Shown: positions 30,433-41,499, counted from the stretch's first letter. The stretch: 64,000 nt of DNA from Aristolochia californica (GCA_029961685.1 JARWKL010000010.1:7461931-7525930), one strand, 5' to 3'. Notes: a model not told the origin generated them from the letters alone. Made by a program: numbers and translations.

Positions 30433-30447
30433 CCGAACTTGGGCGCG

Positions 30448-31250
30448 TCATAGCCATTCTATGATATTCTGTAGCAGCAGATCATGGTCTATGAGTGCCT
30501 GATCAATCGCATCCACGCGGGTAGACCCTGGGGTGTACGAGAGAAGGCGAGGTGGATCCTGGCCATATAGAACCCGGAAAGGAGTGGATTGCAAGGCAGA
30601 GTGGAATGAAGTGTTGTAACAGTATTTCGCCCACGGAAGCCATTGAACCCATTGTCGTGAACGATCACCTACCACGCACCGTAGATACATCTTGATGGTG
30701 CGGTTCACCACCTCTGTCTGCCCGTCAATTTGTGGATGATAGGCAGAGGAGAACTTCAATTTAGTCCCACTCAAGTTAAAGATTTCCTGCCAAAAGGTGC
30801 TCGTGAAAACTGCATCTCGGTCACTCACAATGGATTTTGGAATGCCATGTAAGCGGACTATCTGCTCTAGGAAAGTTTGAGCAACCCGTGTTGCTGTATA
30901 AGGATGAGCCAGTGGTATAAAATGTCCCAACTTTGAGAATCTATCAATCACCACAAAAAATATGGATTTGCCGGATGACAGGGGTAGACCTTCCACAAAA
31001 TCCATCGAAATGTCGGCCCAAATCTGTGTAGGAAGGGCCAGAGCCTGGAGAAGACCGGCTGGACTCAAGTGCTCGGCTTTGTTGCGCTGTCAGACTTGAC
31101 AATCGCCCATATAAGTCGCAATAGAGGGCTTGATGGCTTGATGGCTTGTCAGTAAAAATCAATTCGAATTCTATGCAAGGTCTTCTGTATCCCCTCGTGT
31201 GTACTGTCATGGTAAGCCGAGAGAATAGCTGGAATCAACTAGGACTCAGG
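30448..31250 (-). pseudogene. Element D integrase core and zinc-binding N-terminus
   Basis: The core shows WADISMDFVEGLPLSSGKS (first Asp), KSIVSDRDAVFTSTFWQEI (second Asp), AYHPQIDGQTEVVNR (Glu) and WVQWLPWAKYCYNTSFH, so all three catalytic acidic residues are kept in one 206-residue frame. The zinc-binding part lies just before it in other frames (31068-31210). A stop near 31090 separates the two. Confidence 0.88.
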
Positions 31251-31271
31251 TGGAAGGAAAAGCCGCTGCTT

Positions 31272-31920
31272 TTAATAAATAAGTGAATCCTGGATGGACC
31301 ACTTCAAATTCATAGTCCCTTTTGAAATCTTTCGATGCAGTTCCTGCAGTGCAGGGTCAATGGCATGTGCATCTCTCACAATGTCAAGGATGAGAAATCT
31401 CGGCTGGCTGATCGAATAGACTGACTGCTGATCCTCAAAACACAGTGACAAGGCGTCCGACGACTTATTCAATCTCCCCGCACGATATTCCACCGAGAAG
31501 TCAAACCCCAACAACTTACTGATCTGGTGCTGCTGTGGCGACGTCGTCAAATGTTGTTCTAGTAGGAATTTAAGGCTATAGTGATCCATGCGTATGAGAA
31601 AAGCCCGACCCCATAGATAAGGCCTCCAATGTTGGATCGCCTTGGCCAACCCAATCAATTCCCACTCATAGGCTGCAGCTTGTGATGTCGGACTACCAAC
31701 TGTCTGCAAAAATACGCAATAGGATGGCCCAGCTGCTGTAAAACGGCCCAATGCCCCCGCCCGAAGTGTCACACTCTACCACAAATAATTCGTCAAAGTT
31801 GGGAAGCTGTAATACTAGTGCGGATGCGAGAGCAGATTTTAGTGCCGCAAACGACTGGGTGGCCTCCTCATTCCAAATAAAGGAATTTTTCTTAAGCAGA
31901 CTGGTCAATGGTGCTGCCAC
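31272..31920 (-). pseudogene. Element D RNase H
   Basis: Contains SLLKKNSFIWNEEATQSFAA, LPNFDELFVVECDTSG (first Asp), then, after a frameshift, AYEWELIGLAKAIQHWRPYL (Glu), FLIRMDHYSLKFLLEQHL (Asp) and FSVEYRAGRLNKSSDALS. The enzyme would remove RNA from the RNA-DNA hybrid; the frameshift near 31730 and small losses inactivate it. Confidence 0.88.
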
Positions 31921-32019
31921 CGGCTAATAGTTCTGAATAAATTTATGGTAGTAGCCCGCAAGACCAAAAAAACCCTGTAATGCAGAACAAGACTATGGCT
32001 TCGGCCACTCATGAATAAC

Positions 32020-32700
32020 TCAGATCTTTACGGGATCCACCATAACCCCCTCATGTGAGATAATATGTCCCAGATAAGCCACATGTGAAGCCGCAAAAGA
32101 ACACTTGGAATGTTTTAAATAGAGCTGATGTGCCAAGTCGAAAAAAATCCTCAAGAGTGCCAAGTGCTCCTCAACCGACTTGCTATATATAAGAATCTCA
32201 TCAAAAAATAAAAGAACAAATTTTCGAAGATAGGGGCTAAATACCTCGTTCATCAAAGCTTGAAAAGTGGAGGGTGTTTTGGATAACTCGAATGGCATGA
32301 TGACGAACTCAAAGTGGCCATGATGTGTGCGGAACGCCGTCTTCTTGATATCAGAGGGGTGCATCTGGACCTGATGGTATCCCGAACGGAGGTCGAGTTT
32401 AGTGAATAACCACGACCCATGTAACTCATCCAGGAGCTCTTCCACTACCAGAATCTGAAATTTGTCTTCACTGTCTGCATGTTCAACTCCTGATAATCCA
32501 CACAGAATCTCCATGTCCCATCATGTTTCTTCACAAGTAAGACGGGTGAAGAGAACGGAGAGTGACTGGGACAAATAAGACCCTGTTGCAACATATCTTG
32601 GCACTGACGCTCTATCTCGTCCTTTTGAAGGTGTGGGTAACGGTACGGTCACACGACCACTACCTCAGATCTTGGTTTTAGACAGATCCTGTGGTCACAG
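32020..32700 (-). pseudogene. Element D reverse transcriptase
   Basis: Reads [19 protein letters not shown] (first catalytic Asp), [35 protein letters not shown] (where FxDD is expected, the second Asp is Glu), KHSKCSFAASHVAYLGHIIS. The N-terminal part before 32514 is in another frame. The altered catalytic pair and the MPFELSKTP change (normally MPFGLSNAP) point to a dead copy. Confidence 0.88.
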
Positions 32701-32790
32701 TGCCTCAGGAGGCAATCCCGAAGGCTCCTGGAAGAGGTCAAGGAACTCCTCAACCAGACCATCAATAGTACTGTCAGGTTGTTCCTGTGT

Positions 32791-33225
32791 CTACAAAGTG
32801 TGAATGCGGAGGGCCCTGCCCACCCGACAGCCCTGTAAGAGCACCCGAGTCCTGGCCAAATCAAAGCTCATGGTTAAAGCCGAAAAGTCCCACTGAATGG
32901 GCCCCAATGTTTGTAACCATTTAATGCCTAATATCATATCAAATCCAGTCATGGGAATAACAAAAAATTCAGCATTAAATGAAGTAGAGTCAATATAAAA
33001 AGTTACCGCCTTACTAATCCCATAGCTAGGGACCTTCTCGCCATTGGCCATTGAGATGGTGGCTGTCGGAAGAGGGTGTATCTGGAGTTGGAGGTGCTGT
33101 GTGGCTGTCAAACTCAAAAAATTGTGTGTACTCCTCGAGTCGACTAGTCCCACCAATTCTCGGTTGATGACATGAGCTCGGACTTGCATTGTGTTAGGCG
33201 ATTTCTGCCCAATAATATCATGCAA
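32791..33225 (-). pseudogene. Element D aspartic protease
   Basis: Contains REVGLVDS-type text: ELVGLVDSRSTHNFLSLT, where the active-site Asp-Ser-Gly is Asp-Ser-Arg, then MANGEKVPSYGISK and GFDMILGIKWLQTLGPIQWD. The protease would cut the gag-pol polyprotein. The loss of the active-site Gly should abolish activity. Confidence 0.85.
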
Positions 33226-33305
33226 GGATATCTCTGGTGGTTCCTCCTCAATAATATCCTCGGCTCCTCTGGATCATCTAAATCTGCCACCTCGAGCCAA
33301 AACAA

Positions 33306-34316
33306 TCATTTACATTGGTGCCCCACCCGATACTGCTCATCGTAGTTATAACATAAATTTTTGGACCGCCGTTCTGCCATCTCCGCACTAGTTAATTTTT
33401 TGATAAAGTACGGTAGGGGACTTGGGCGGGGATCGGCTACTGGAGTCGTAGTCTTTGTGTGTCTAGAGGATGTTGCTGCTGGAGATGCTCCCTGAGATAA
33501 AGTATAGTGGCGCCCTTGCCAAGTGAAGGAAGTGTTCCTCAGACCCGACCAACCCGGCTTACGTTGCTGCAACTATTGTCGTTGTTCCATTGCTCGGGCC
33601 ATATTCATTGCATGAGCTACATCCGTAGGCATAAGGAGTTCCACCTCTAGCCATAAATAATCATTAAGACCCGCTGTGAATAGGGAGACTTGTTGGTGGA
33701 CCAATACCCTCTCACCAGCACGAGCCAACTTTTCCTGGAACTATTTTTGATATTGTTCCACAGAACCAGTTTGTCGCAATAGGACTAACTCCCCCAGGGG
33801 GTTACTGTTGGTGGGAGGGCCAAATCTAACTATGCATAGATTTTTTAATTCTCCCCAATTCATCCTTGGTCTCTATTTTTCTACCTGAGTAACCCATAAC
33901 AAGGCTTCATCTCATATGGAAAGAGGCTAGTTGCACCTTATCCCATTCAGCAGTCCCTTGGTTTAATTTTTTTTTCACACCTATGCAACCAAATTAAGGG
34001 ATCAACTGAACCATTGAAAGAGGGAAACTCTAACTTGGTGTACCTTAGAACTATGCCTCCATGCTGGGATCCTTGGATAGCAGTGCGCCCAGGCTGCTGC
34101 TCCCCTCTTCTGTGATATGGTTGAGCCACCTCTCTCGCCTCTGGGCTCTGATGTTTCTCTATCCTCAGATCAGTTAGCATGCTGATGACTCAACTCATCT
34201 TTTCTTCCAAACCACAAACCTTCCCCAGCACTGGTTGTGCTGTTTCAAGGTTATCTTCTATCTTTTGTATCCTGATTTGGATTTCTTCATTGCTGAGAGT
34301 ATCCTCCATGTTACCC
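33306..34316 (-). pseudogene. Element D gag
   Basis: It starts MEDTLSNEEIQIRIQKIEDN near 34308 (minus), just after the primer-binding site; RYTKLEFPSFNGSVDPLIWL and LGELVLL-type text mark the retrotransposon gag capsid domain, and near the end SKNLCYNYDEQYRVGHQCK is a CCHC zinc knuckle with its second Cys changed to Tyr. A T-rich slip near 33965-33975 and a stop near 33735 break the frame. Confidence 0.85.
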
Positions 34317-34332
34317 TGCTCTGATACCACGT

Positions 34333-35220
34333 TGTTACGGTCCCGGGTCATGGACCGAGTAACACGACATGGGATTTGTGAATCCAGCACTGGTACTGAG
34401 TTGTTGGACTCGGAAGGAGGGTTAAAGATCCCTTCTTTGATTGGTCTTCCACACATGATCAGTCCCCCTTTTTATGAATCCATTCTAGTGCTAAAGTTAT
34501 AGCTAGAAATGAATTAATTCACATGGAGAAAAAACTGGAAGAGATACCTTTTGTTGCTCATGGAAATCAAGGTTTCAACCCTGGTTTGGTTGCTGCTCGT
34601 GCTTGGATTGAAGTCCTAGCTTATGGGTAGCCTTCAGCTCACCTTGGTGGACGTTGTTGCTATGTTTCCGTGATGCCTCCAAGCTAGGAAGAGATGCACC
34701 AGTCCTTCACGTGGAAGAACCAGGAAAACTTTCCTTTTTCTGCTCATCAAGAGGGTTAGAACCTTGCTTACTGTTGATGCTGAGAAGGAGGGAAGACCCT
34801 CTCTTTGGGCTCAGAAAAGGGGCAGGAAACTCCTCTTCCAGCGATGGATGGTGGAGGATGAAGGTGGATGAAGATGGATGGCAATGGAGGGTGAAGGATA
34901 CGTTGGATTTTTGGAGTAAACCCTAAACTCGAGATCAAGAGGTGATCTCAGCCTGTTTACACTAGGTTATTCTAAAATCTCAAATCTTGCCTCTTTCATT
35001 CATTCTTTCCCTTTAAATAGATCACATCATGGAGTTTTAGGGTTAGGGTTACAATAATTTCCATAATGCCCCTACATATAAAAGTAATTAGAAATAACTC
35101 CTACTTAAAACAATATAAGAAATAAATCCTACTCAAAGTAATATAAGAAATAAATCCTAGTGAGTGAGTTGTTGTTTCCTCTTTCGTTGTGTGACGTGGT
35201 GTGCTATTGAGTCCACAACA
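34333..35220 (-). repeat. 5' LTR of gypsy element D
   Basis: 888 bp, flanked inside by the primer-binding site and outside by GAGGT (35221-35225). Contains TTTAGGGTTAGGG near 35035 and the GAGATC..GATCTC stem-loop at 34931-34949. Minus-strand promoter box TATTTAAAGGG at about 35010-35020. Confidence 0.92.
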
Positions 35221-36069
35221 GAGGTCTGCATCCAGCTCAGGTCCTACACCAGAGTGTTGTTGACGTCCTGACCTTCCTATGTTTTTGATTTCTGGTCGAA
35301 GAACGTGAGGAAGGTGGGAGAAATGTGTATTCAAAATCGAGTGAAGGGTAGAAGATAATCCGGCTCTGAGGGAGACCGTAACCTGGTTCGTCGGAGGAGA
35401 ACCTGCCCTGTTTTTGTTTTCAATTTCATTCCCTGATGTCCCTTAAATAGGACTCATGATCTACGGTTCTAGAGAGAATTAAAATTTTGCCCTTCTATGA
35501 CATTTAACTTGAAAATAAACTAAATGGCTACATAGCTAACTCAGTCAGAGTAATTGACTCAGCCTGACTCGGCTCACTATTGGGTCCATAACACCCAAGC
35601 AAGCACGAGTAAAGGATTTAAGAAGCACAAGTTGAATTGAGTTAGAAGACTTGAAGATCAAGTGGGACCACAAATATCTCACGAGCTGTCAACCTTATCA
35701 AAATGAGTTGGAACATCATGAGGGACCCACAAGGATAAGGCCACGTGAATGAAGAAAGAGTCCTAGTTCAACTCATATTAGTCTTCTAGTAGATTGGTTT
35801 GGATAGACTTATCTTAGAGAGTTAGAGTTGGAATGTAATTAGGATTGAAAGGCTAATTGTATAAGGACTCTACCTCCTCCTATACTATAAATAGAGGAGT
35901 TTTAATTCTGAATTATCAAGTTACACATCTCATTCTCGAGTTATTTTCTCCCTCTCTCTCTTTGCTTGGCGCAACCTCTCTTTGCTATTTTAATTTTTCT
36001 TCTCTTTTCTTCTTTTTCTTTCTTCTTTCTCTTTATCGGAATTATGGAAAAGGGATCCTAAATTCAACA

Positions 36070-36573
36070 AGGAGTTTCTCATAGGCTCATTCATGGGTGC
36101 AACTTCTCTGTCTGTGGTGCTACATTGGAGTGGTTACCTCATTCCGATGGGCCTGTCCAGTACTCGAGCTTGAGGACAAACTCTTTCTCTGGGGGGGAGT
36201 GATGTTATGGACTCAATAGTAGGCCGAGTCATTCAGAGGTGTTGTGGCTGAGTCATGAAGTTATTAAGTTAATTGCTTTTCTTTCAATGTGTTTTTCCTT
36301 TAGTTTATTTCAATTGTTGAGTTAGTATGCCATAATGGAATTATTGTAATTATTTCTTTTGAACTCCGGTTGGTGCCAACCCTACTTAAGGGGGGAAGAG
36401 TGGAATAGGAAAGGAAGTCTGAATTTAGGTCAAATAACGTTTAGAGTTCTTCTAAACGAGCTCAGGTGTGTGCGTTCTCCTCAACGAACCTAGGGTCTCA
36501 AGCTTCCCTTCAGGTTGATTTTCTTCTCTTCTTCTTCCCTACGAATCACTGTGTTAGATCCGGGACCGTAACA
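36070..36573 (+). mobile_element. 3' end of a gypsy-derived element: pol terminus remnant, purine tract and LTR (36203-36573)
   Basis: At 36160-36202 the text ELEDKLFLWGG and a GGGGGGGAGTGA tract precede an LTR that starts TGTTATGGACTCAATAG and ends GGACCGTAACA. A CTACTTAAGGGG promoter box and a GAGTTC..GAGCTC stem-loop (36444-36463) lie inside. The LTR resembles the solo LTR at 27072/35593. The interior before 36160 is only about 90 bp and is unrecognised; the copia LTR end at 36069 cuts it off. Confidence 0.75.
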
Positions 36574-37181
36574 CTTTCCTCCTTTGACCAAACTTAGGCA
36601 TGCAGATTACTGGATTATTGGAAATTGCTAGGGTAGCATCTTCAGTTCTCTTCTTGTCGAGGCTTCACCATTGTCTCTGAAAAATATAGAAAAGATGTGC
36701 AGCGGGCAGAGCTTTCTTTAAACCAAGCTCAACATCTTCTGTACTCTTCACAATGTGCTCTTTTTGCTAGGAGGAATTTCATAACGTACTTGAAAAACTC
36801 AACATAGGATTCTTAGGGAAAAAAACTTTACTGAAGATCCATGGCAGAGTACATTAGTAAATGACAATAGAAGAAAATAATATGAGTACAAAGTTATAGA
36901 TTAGCAGCAAATTAGCTTGCTCGGAAGCCAACAATAGTATCGATACCAGCAACAGATTAGCAGCAACAACGAAAAGCAAAAAATTGCAGATTAGCAATAG
37001 CAACGAAAATCAGTTATAATATCAATGGGAAGAATGGGGTATCTACTGTTTTAGATCTAAGAATAAGAGAAAGAACATATCTTTGTCATGCAGCTCCTCC
37101 ACGCCATTTAGTTCCTTCATGAATCATAATTCGAGTAGATAAACAAATAATTAGAATTTTAAAATCACAGTTCTAATACCA
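36574..37181 (-). other. Leader region of a minus-strand copia remnant
   Basis: A primer-binding site (TGGTATTAGAACTG, minus, 37167-37180) joins the LTR at 37182. The rest has several GCTAATCTG-type short repeats on the minus strand and no open coding frame that I recognise. Confidence 0.5.
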
Positions 37182-37467
37182 TGTTGATTTTAGGATTTCA
37201 TACTATTAAGATCTTCAACTAGAGTGTTGGAGAGAGAGAGGAGAAGAGAAGAGGAGAATGACTGAGAGAGAGAGAGGGAGAGAGAATAAGAGAATAAGAG
37301 AATTAGGGCTTTTGGAAGATATCCAAACCCTCCCCCTTAAGCTTTATTTATATATGTCAAGAGTACATAAATTACAAGTATACTCTTCACCTTAGAAAGA
37401 GTGAGGAAAAACAAAAATTATAAGATATTTATAATAATGACATCTAAGCTTGTTATGTCTTTCAACA
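37182..37467 (-). repeat. 5' LTR of a truncated minus-strand copia element
   Basis: Starts TGTTGATTTTAGG and ends CTTTCAACA on the plus strand, 286 bp, next to the primer-binding site. It includes a GA-rich tract (37207-37300) and an AGCTTTATTTATATATG box. Confidence 0.65.
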
Positions 37468-37834
37468 GTAAGGGAAATTATTTTATTTCTTAATTAGCCT
37501 AAAAGTATTTCAAAATATAAATAATTTTATAGTTTAATAATACACTTTAATTATGAATCAATTGTGTGTTAAAATATTTTCCACAAATTTATTTTAATGA
37601 TATGTCGATTCATGTTTATTTAGGTACAACTTACATTGGTAAGTGTACCATATACATGTGATATAATGTGCTTCAATTTGTGTGATAAAAATATTTTTTA
37701 GTTATTTTATTTATTTAAAATTTTTTAGTCTTTGATAATATCTGATAATATATTTGAAATCCCTTTCGTAGTGACAACTCTAATGCTTGGATGAAGAAAA
37801 TTCTTTTTTGTTTGGGGTGTATGGACCTTGAATG
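37468..37834. other. AT-rich spacer
   Basis: About 75 per cent A and T by eye, without coding pattern or recognisable repeat terminus. Confidence 0.4.
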
Positions 37835-38289
37835 TGTTCTATTAGAAGGTGGGACCAAACCCACCATGCCCACACGAGCTGGCATGAGGAGTCACCACAT
37901 GAGGTGGTAAAAATGTAATCACATTAGGTGGAATCCTCACCACATGAGTTAGAAGATTTGGAAATCTTATTTGATTAATTTAACTGATTGATCATCCTTT
38001 AATTGATATAATTTAGCTAATCATGATTGATGTAATTAGGGATCCTTATTGATTGAGGAGTTTCCCTAAATATATAATGGAAATAGTATATATAAGGGTC
38101 TTGGTTGAAAGCTTCCATCAAGCTCTCCTCTTCTCAAATTTTTGGAAGAATCTCTCTCCCAGCCTGAAGCCTCTCTTCTCCCTTTTCTCTCCTCTCTTCT
38201 CTACCTGAGCTCTCTCTCCTTGCTATTTTCTTCTCTTCTCCCTCTCACATCTTGCTCGAGGTTTCAAGCAGAGTGTCCTAAATTCAACA
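37835..38289 (+). mobile_element. 5' LTR or solo LTR related to family B
   Basis: Ends GTCCTAAATTCAACA like the family-B LTRs and is followed by TGGTAGAAGAGCATTG, a mutated primer-binding site. The start near 37835 (TGTTCTATTAGAAGG) and the GGTGGGACCAAACCCACC opening also echo family B. A TATATATAAGGGTC promoter box lies at 38090. Confidence 0.65.
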
Positions 38290-38772
38290 TGGTAGAAGAG
38301 CATTGAATTTAGGATCCCCACATCAAAAGGATGCTCTAAAAAGTTATGATCAAAGCTACTCGCAAAAGGCACTTTGAAAAGCAAGATTGAAGCATGTTGA
38401 GATATTTTTTTCATTCTTGTTATTATGAGTTCATGCTCTTGGTTTTCTTAACTCTAGGAGATGGTTTAGAGATTATTTTATAATTTCTTCATCATATGAA
38501 AGTAATAAGATTTCTGCTTCTTGGATTAGAAGAAGTTTACCAAGGCTGTTTTTACAGTTTGCAAGTTCTTGGCTGAAAATCGGTTTATGTTGAGATTTTT
38601 TGCATGAAGAGTTACTATTTTTTGGGAACAAGATTTTTCTAATGAAGAACAATGTTCTTGAGCCTATTATGAGTGGTTGTTTATCCATTGGATTTCGGAA
38701 ATCTAATTACTTAGATTCTATGCTAAGCTTCTCCATTAATCGAGTTGTTTGAAGAGTTGGAACTCTACTTGG
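38290..38772. other. Noncoding sequence after the LTR
   Basis: Presumed leader of the preceding element, cut by the next LTR. No open frame of interest and no domain recognised. Confidence 0.4.
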
Positions 38773-39138
38773 TGCAAAGTTGTGGAGCCTAATCAACGCT
38801 TTACGCTTGGGGATTTCACTCTTGCATTGTGGTTGCCCTAATTTTTCTTCTATATTTGGGAGCACCGGTATTAGGGTTTTATCATCATTCGTAGGAGCAT
38901 CTTGAGTTGTGGCCCCCAGGAGAGGTTAGAGAAAAATACTTGTAAGTGTATGCGATATCTCTTGTAAACTATTTCATCTTCATAGTGGATTACTACAATG
39001 GCGGCAGACAGGACGTAGTCTCAACTTGAGGTGAACCTGTATAAATCTTGTTTGTTTTTGTACTTGTTTTTTCTTCTTCTTTTGTGTTTATTGTTTTTGC
39101 TCTCATTAGTTTGGAATTAGGGCGTCTAATTCCTAAAA
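38773..39138 (+). repeat. 5' LTR of the Tnt1-like element
   Basis: Closely similar to 60735-61096 (GTGGAGCCTAATCAACGC, CATCATTCGTAGGAG). The terminal CA has become AA. Confidence 0.85.
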
Positions 39139-39174
39139 ACTGGTATCAGAGCTTTGGTTCATGATTGAGAGAAA

Positions 39175-39540
39175 TGTCTGGTGAAAAAGGATCGACACTT
39201 GGAATCAACAAGTTTGATGGTATGAATTTTACGTTATGGAGGATGCAGATTGAAGATTATCTATACAGTAAAAAGCTGCACTCACCACTTCTGGATATGA
39301 AACCAGAAGGTATGAAAGATGATGAGTGAAATCTCCTTGATAGACAAGTGTTGGTAGTAGTCCAGTTAACACTATCTAAGAATGTCTCTCACAACATGGT
39401 GTCGAAGAAAACCACAACAAGAATCATAAAGACTCTCTTCGACATGTTTGTGAAGCTTTTCGCAAACAATAAGGTACATCTCATGAAAAAACTCTTTAAT
39501 TTTAAGATAACAGAAAAACATCTTCCTGAAAAATGATGTT
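39175..39540 (+). pseudogene. Tnt1-like gag (UBN2), broken
   Basis: It opens with GEKGSTLGINKFDGMNFTLW then MQIEDYLYSKKLHSPL, a typical Tnt1-family capsid start. A stop occurs at 39328. The next frame (39348-39536) reads LSKNVSHNMVSKKTT and LFDMFVKLFANNKVHLM. The zinc knuckle is missing; a deletion joins this region to the protease. Confidence 0.8.
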
Positions 39541-40540
39541 GCAAATGTGTTGATTGAAGAAGTAAAAGATGATTTAATCTTGTCGGTTGATAGCCTTATT
39601 GACTCTTGTGTGTTAGATTCATGAGCTTCTTTTCACACCACTGCGTACCATGAGATCATGGAGAATTATGTTGCTGGAGATCACGGGAAGGTGTATCTTG
39701 TTGATGGAAAATCTTTGGATATTGTGGGTATTGGTAATGTCAGTTTGAGGATGTCAAACGGGTTAGTGTGGAAAATTTACAAGGTGAGGCAAGTACCAAA
39801 ACTGATGCGTAATCTGATATCAATAGGGCATCTTGATGATGATGGTCATAATGTGACTTTTAATGGTGCTTCCTCGAATGTCACTAAGGGAGCCATGGTT
39901 GTTGCATGAGGAATTAAAACTGGAACTATTTACATCACTTCCAGTTACAGAGACACGATTTCAATTGTTGATGTTGTTACTGATTATAGGCTCGATCACA
40001 TGAGAGAGAAGGGAATGAAAATGATTCAGTCAAAAGGGAAACTACTAGGGTAAAAAATTAAACAACAGTTTATGTGATGGTTTTATTTTTAGCAAGCAGA
40101 AAAAGGTTAACTTTTCTAAGGCTGGAAAGGAACAAAAGACAACAAAATTGGAGTTGGTCACGCAGATGTGTGGGGGCCTTCAACTGTTACCTCCCTTGGT
40201 GATTCTAATTACTATGTGATGTTTATGGATAATGCAAGCAGAAAGGTATGGGTTTATTTCCAGAAAAAGAAATCCAATGTTTTTGACACATTCAAGAGAT
40301 GAAGAGCAATGGTTGAGAATGAGACATATTTGAAGGTGCTTGCAGTCAGATAATGGGGGAGAATACATAGATGATGATTTCAAGCGGTACTGTGCTGATA
40401 ATGGAATCAAGATGAAGAAGACCATTCTTGGAAAACCTCAAAAAAATGGTACAGCTGAGATGATGAACAAAACTTTGAACGAGCATGCTAGGAGCATGAG
40501 ATTACATGCGGGATTGCCAAAGATGTTCTGGTCTGAGGCT
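39541..40540 (+). pseudogene. Tnt1-like protease and integrase, broken
   Basis: VLDS followed by a stop and ASFHTT marks the protease active site, whose Gly codon is now a stop (39624). It continues VYLVDGKSLDIVGIGNVSL and VRQVPKLMRNLISIG. Integrase shows QSDNGGEYIDDDFKRYC (second Asp) and PQKNGTAEMMNKTLNEHARS (with the catalytic Glu) and ends LPKMFWSEA, where the next LTR starts. Most of the central part is out of frame. Confidence 0.82.
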
Positions 40541-41185
40541 TGTAGAATTTAGAATCCCATGTAGAGGACTTAGATCAACCAAGAAGAAGAAGAGGAAGGA
40601 GAAGAAAGGAAGAAGGGATCAACTACAAAAGGGAGAGAGATTGGACTAGGAGGAAGGAGAGGTGCGCTGACCAAGGGAAGGATGGAGGCTGGACAAATTT
40701 GGGAGAAAAGAGGAGAGAGCTTCAATGCTCTACGTCTTAGCCAATGCCTTTATTTCTAGCTTTTACAATGCCTTAGGGCTATAACTTTATAAAAGAAGAG
40801 ACATAAAAAGGACAAGTATTTACATCTTAATGCCATTTTTATGAGAAACATCCTATATTACCCATATGACATCCCTTAGACGTGTTGGCTTCCTTGCCTT
40901 GGACTTGTGGGCTTGTGCCCATCTTCCAACACTCCCCTTCAAGTTGGAGGAGAAAAAACATTATAGATACCCAGATTGCCACATATAAAGGATATGAAGG
41001 TAGATGTAACTGGTTTAGTGAGAATATTTGCTACTTGCTCTTGTGATAAAACAAGTTTGAGGGAGATTATATCAGCTTGAAATTGCTCCTGTATAAAGTG
41101 TCAATCCACCTCAATATGTTTGGTCCTTTCATGGAAGAGTGAATTTGAAGTAATATGAATGGCTGCTTGGTTATTATAGTGTAGA

Positions 41186-41499
41186 TCATAGGAGTTCACT
41201 AATTGTGTGGGCCATAGTTGTGTATTCTGCTTCGGTGCTAGATCTTGCAACCATATTTTGCTTCTTACTTCTCCATGTAACTAGGTTCCCTCCAACAAGA
41301 GTGCAATATTCAGATGTAAACTTCCTATCATCAAGTGATCCAGCCAAATCTGTGTCTGACAAACCTTCTATGTTGAAGTGGCCATGTTTTTTATAAAGTA
41401 ATCCTCTTCCTTGAGCTTCTTTTACATATTGTAATATTCTCTCCAATGCCTGCTAGTGGGTATGTTATGGGTTATGCATGCATTGATTCACCATGCTTA
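41186..41499 (-). pseudogene. Copia RNase H piece
   Basis: Reads MERILQYVKEAQGRGLLYKK, GLSDTDLAGSLDDRKFTSEY, VGGNLVTWRSKKQNMVARSS and TEAEYTTMA. The order and residues are those of copia RNase H. Its first catalytic Asp region has DTDLA for DADWA. Confidence 0.85.

Larger units (their letters stand above)
27120..35220 (-). mobile_element. Full-length Ty3/gypsy chromovirus-type element (D), minus strand
   Basis: Two 888-bp LTRs frame a 4.4-kb interior: the right (5') LTR is 34333-35220, the left (3') LTR is 27120-27307 plus 29257-29956, split by a smaller element; the two parts sum exactly to 888. Target-site copies GAGGT lie at 27115-27119 and 35221-35225. A primer-binding site (TGGTATCAGAGC, minus) is at 34318-34329, and the polypurine tract (CTCCGGGGGGAGGC, minus) abuts the left LTR at 29957. 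Gag, protease, reverse transcriptase, RNase H, integrase and a chromodomain-like tail follow in gypsy order but contain stops and frameshifts. Confidence 0.92.
27072..35593 (-). mobile_element. Solo LTR (family E) inside the copia LTR, itself interrupted
   Basis: Bounded by TGTTATGGTCTC at 27072 and CCATAACA at 35593 and flanked on both sides by CCCAA. Leaving out the nested gypsy element (27120-35220), only about 416 bp remain (27072-27119 and 35226-35593), with a TTAAATAGGACTC promoter-like box and no coding sequence. It is therefore a solo LTR left by recombination. It resembles the LTR at 36203-36573. Confidence 0.8.
26987..36069 (+). repeat. 3' LTR of copia family B, split by nested insertions
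   Basis: The first 85 bp (26987-27071) match the start of the LTR at 20226, and 35599-36069 match the rest up to GATCCTAAATTCAACA. The break is an insertion with target-site copies CCCAA at 27067-27071 and 35594-35598. The TATAAATAGAGGAG promoter box is at about 35885. Confidence 0.9.
38773..40540 (+). mobile_element. 5' part of a Tnt1-like copia element
   Basis: LTR 38773-39138 is followed by a canonical primer-binding site (TGGTATCAGAGC, 39141-39152) and a gag start at 39175 (MSGEKGSTLGINKFDGMNF), all typical of Tnt1/Tork copia elements. Protease and integrase pieces follow until the sequence is cut at 40540 by another LTR. A related pol 3' end and 3' LTR occur at 59903-61096 but their flanks do not match, so they may not belong to the same insertion. 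Confidence 0.82.

Noticed and set aside
36574..37167. Possible captured host gene between two LTRs
   Set aside because: No frame longer than a few dozen codons with protein-like text; more likely a copia leader.
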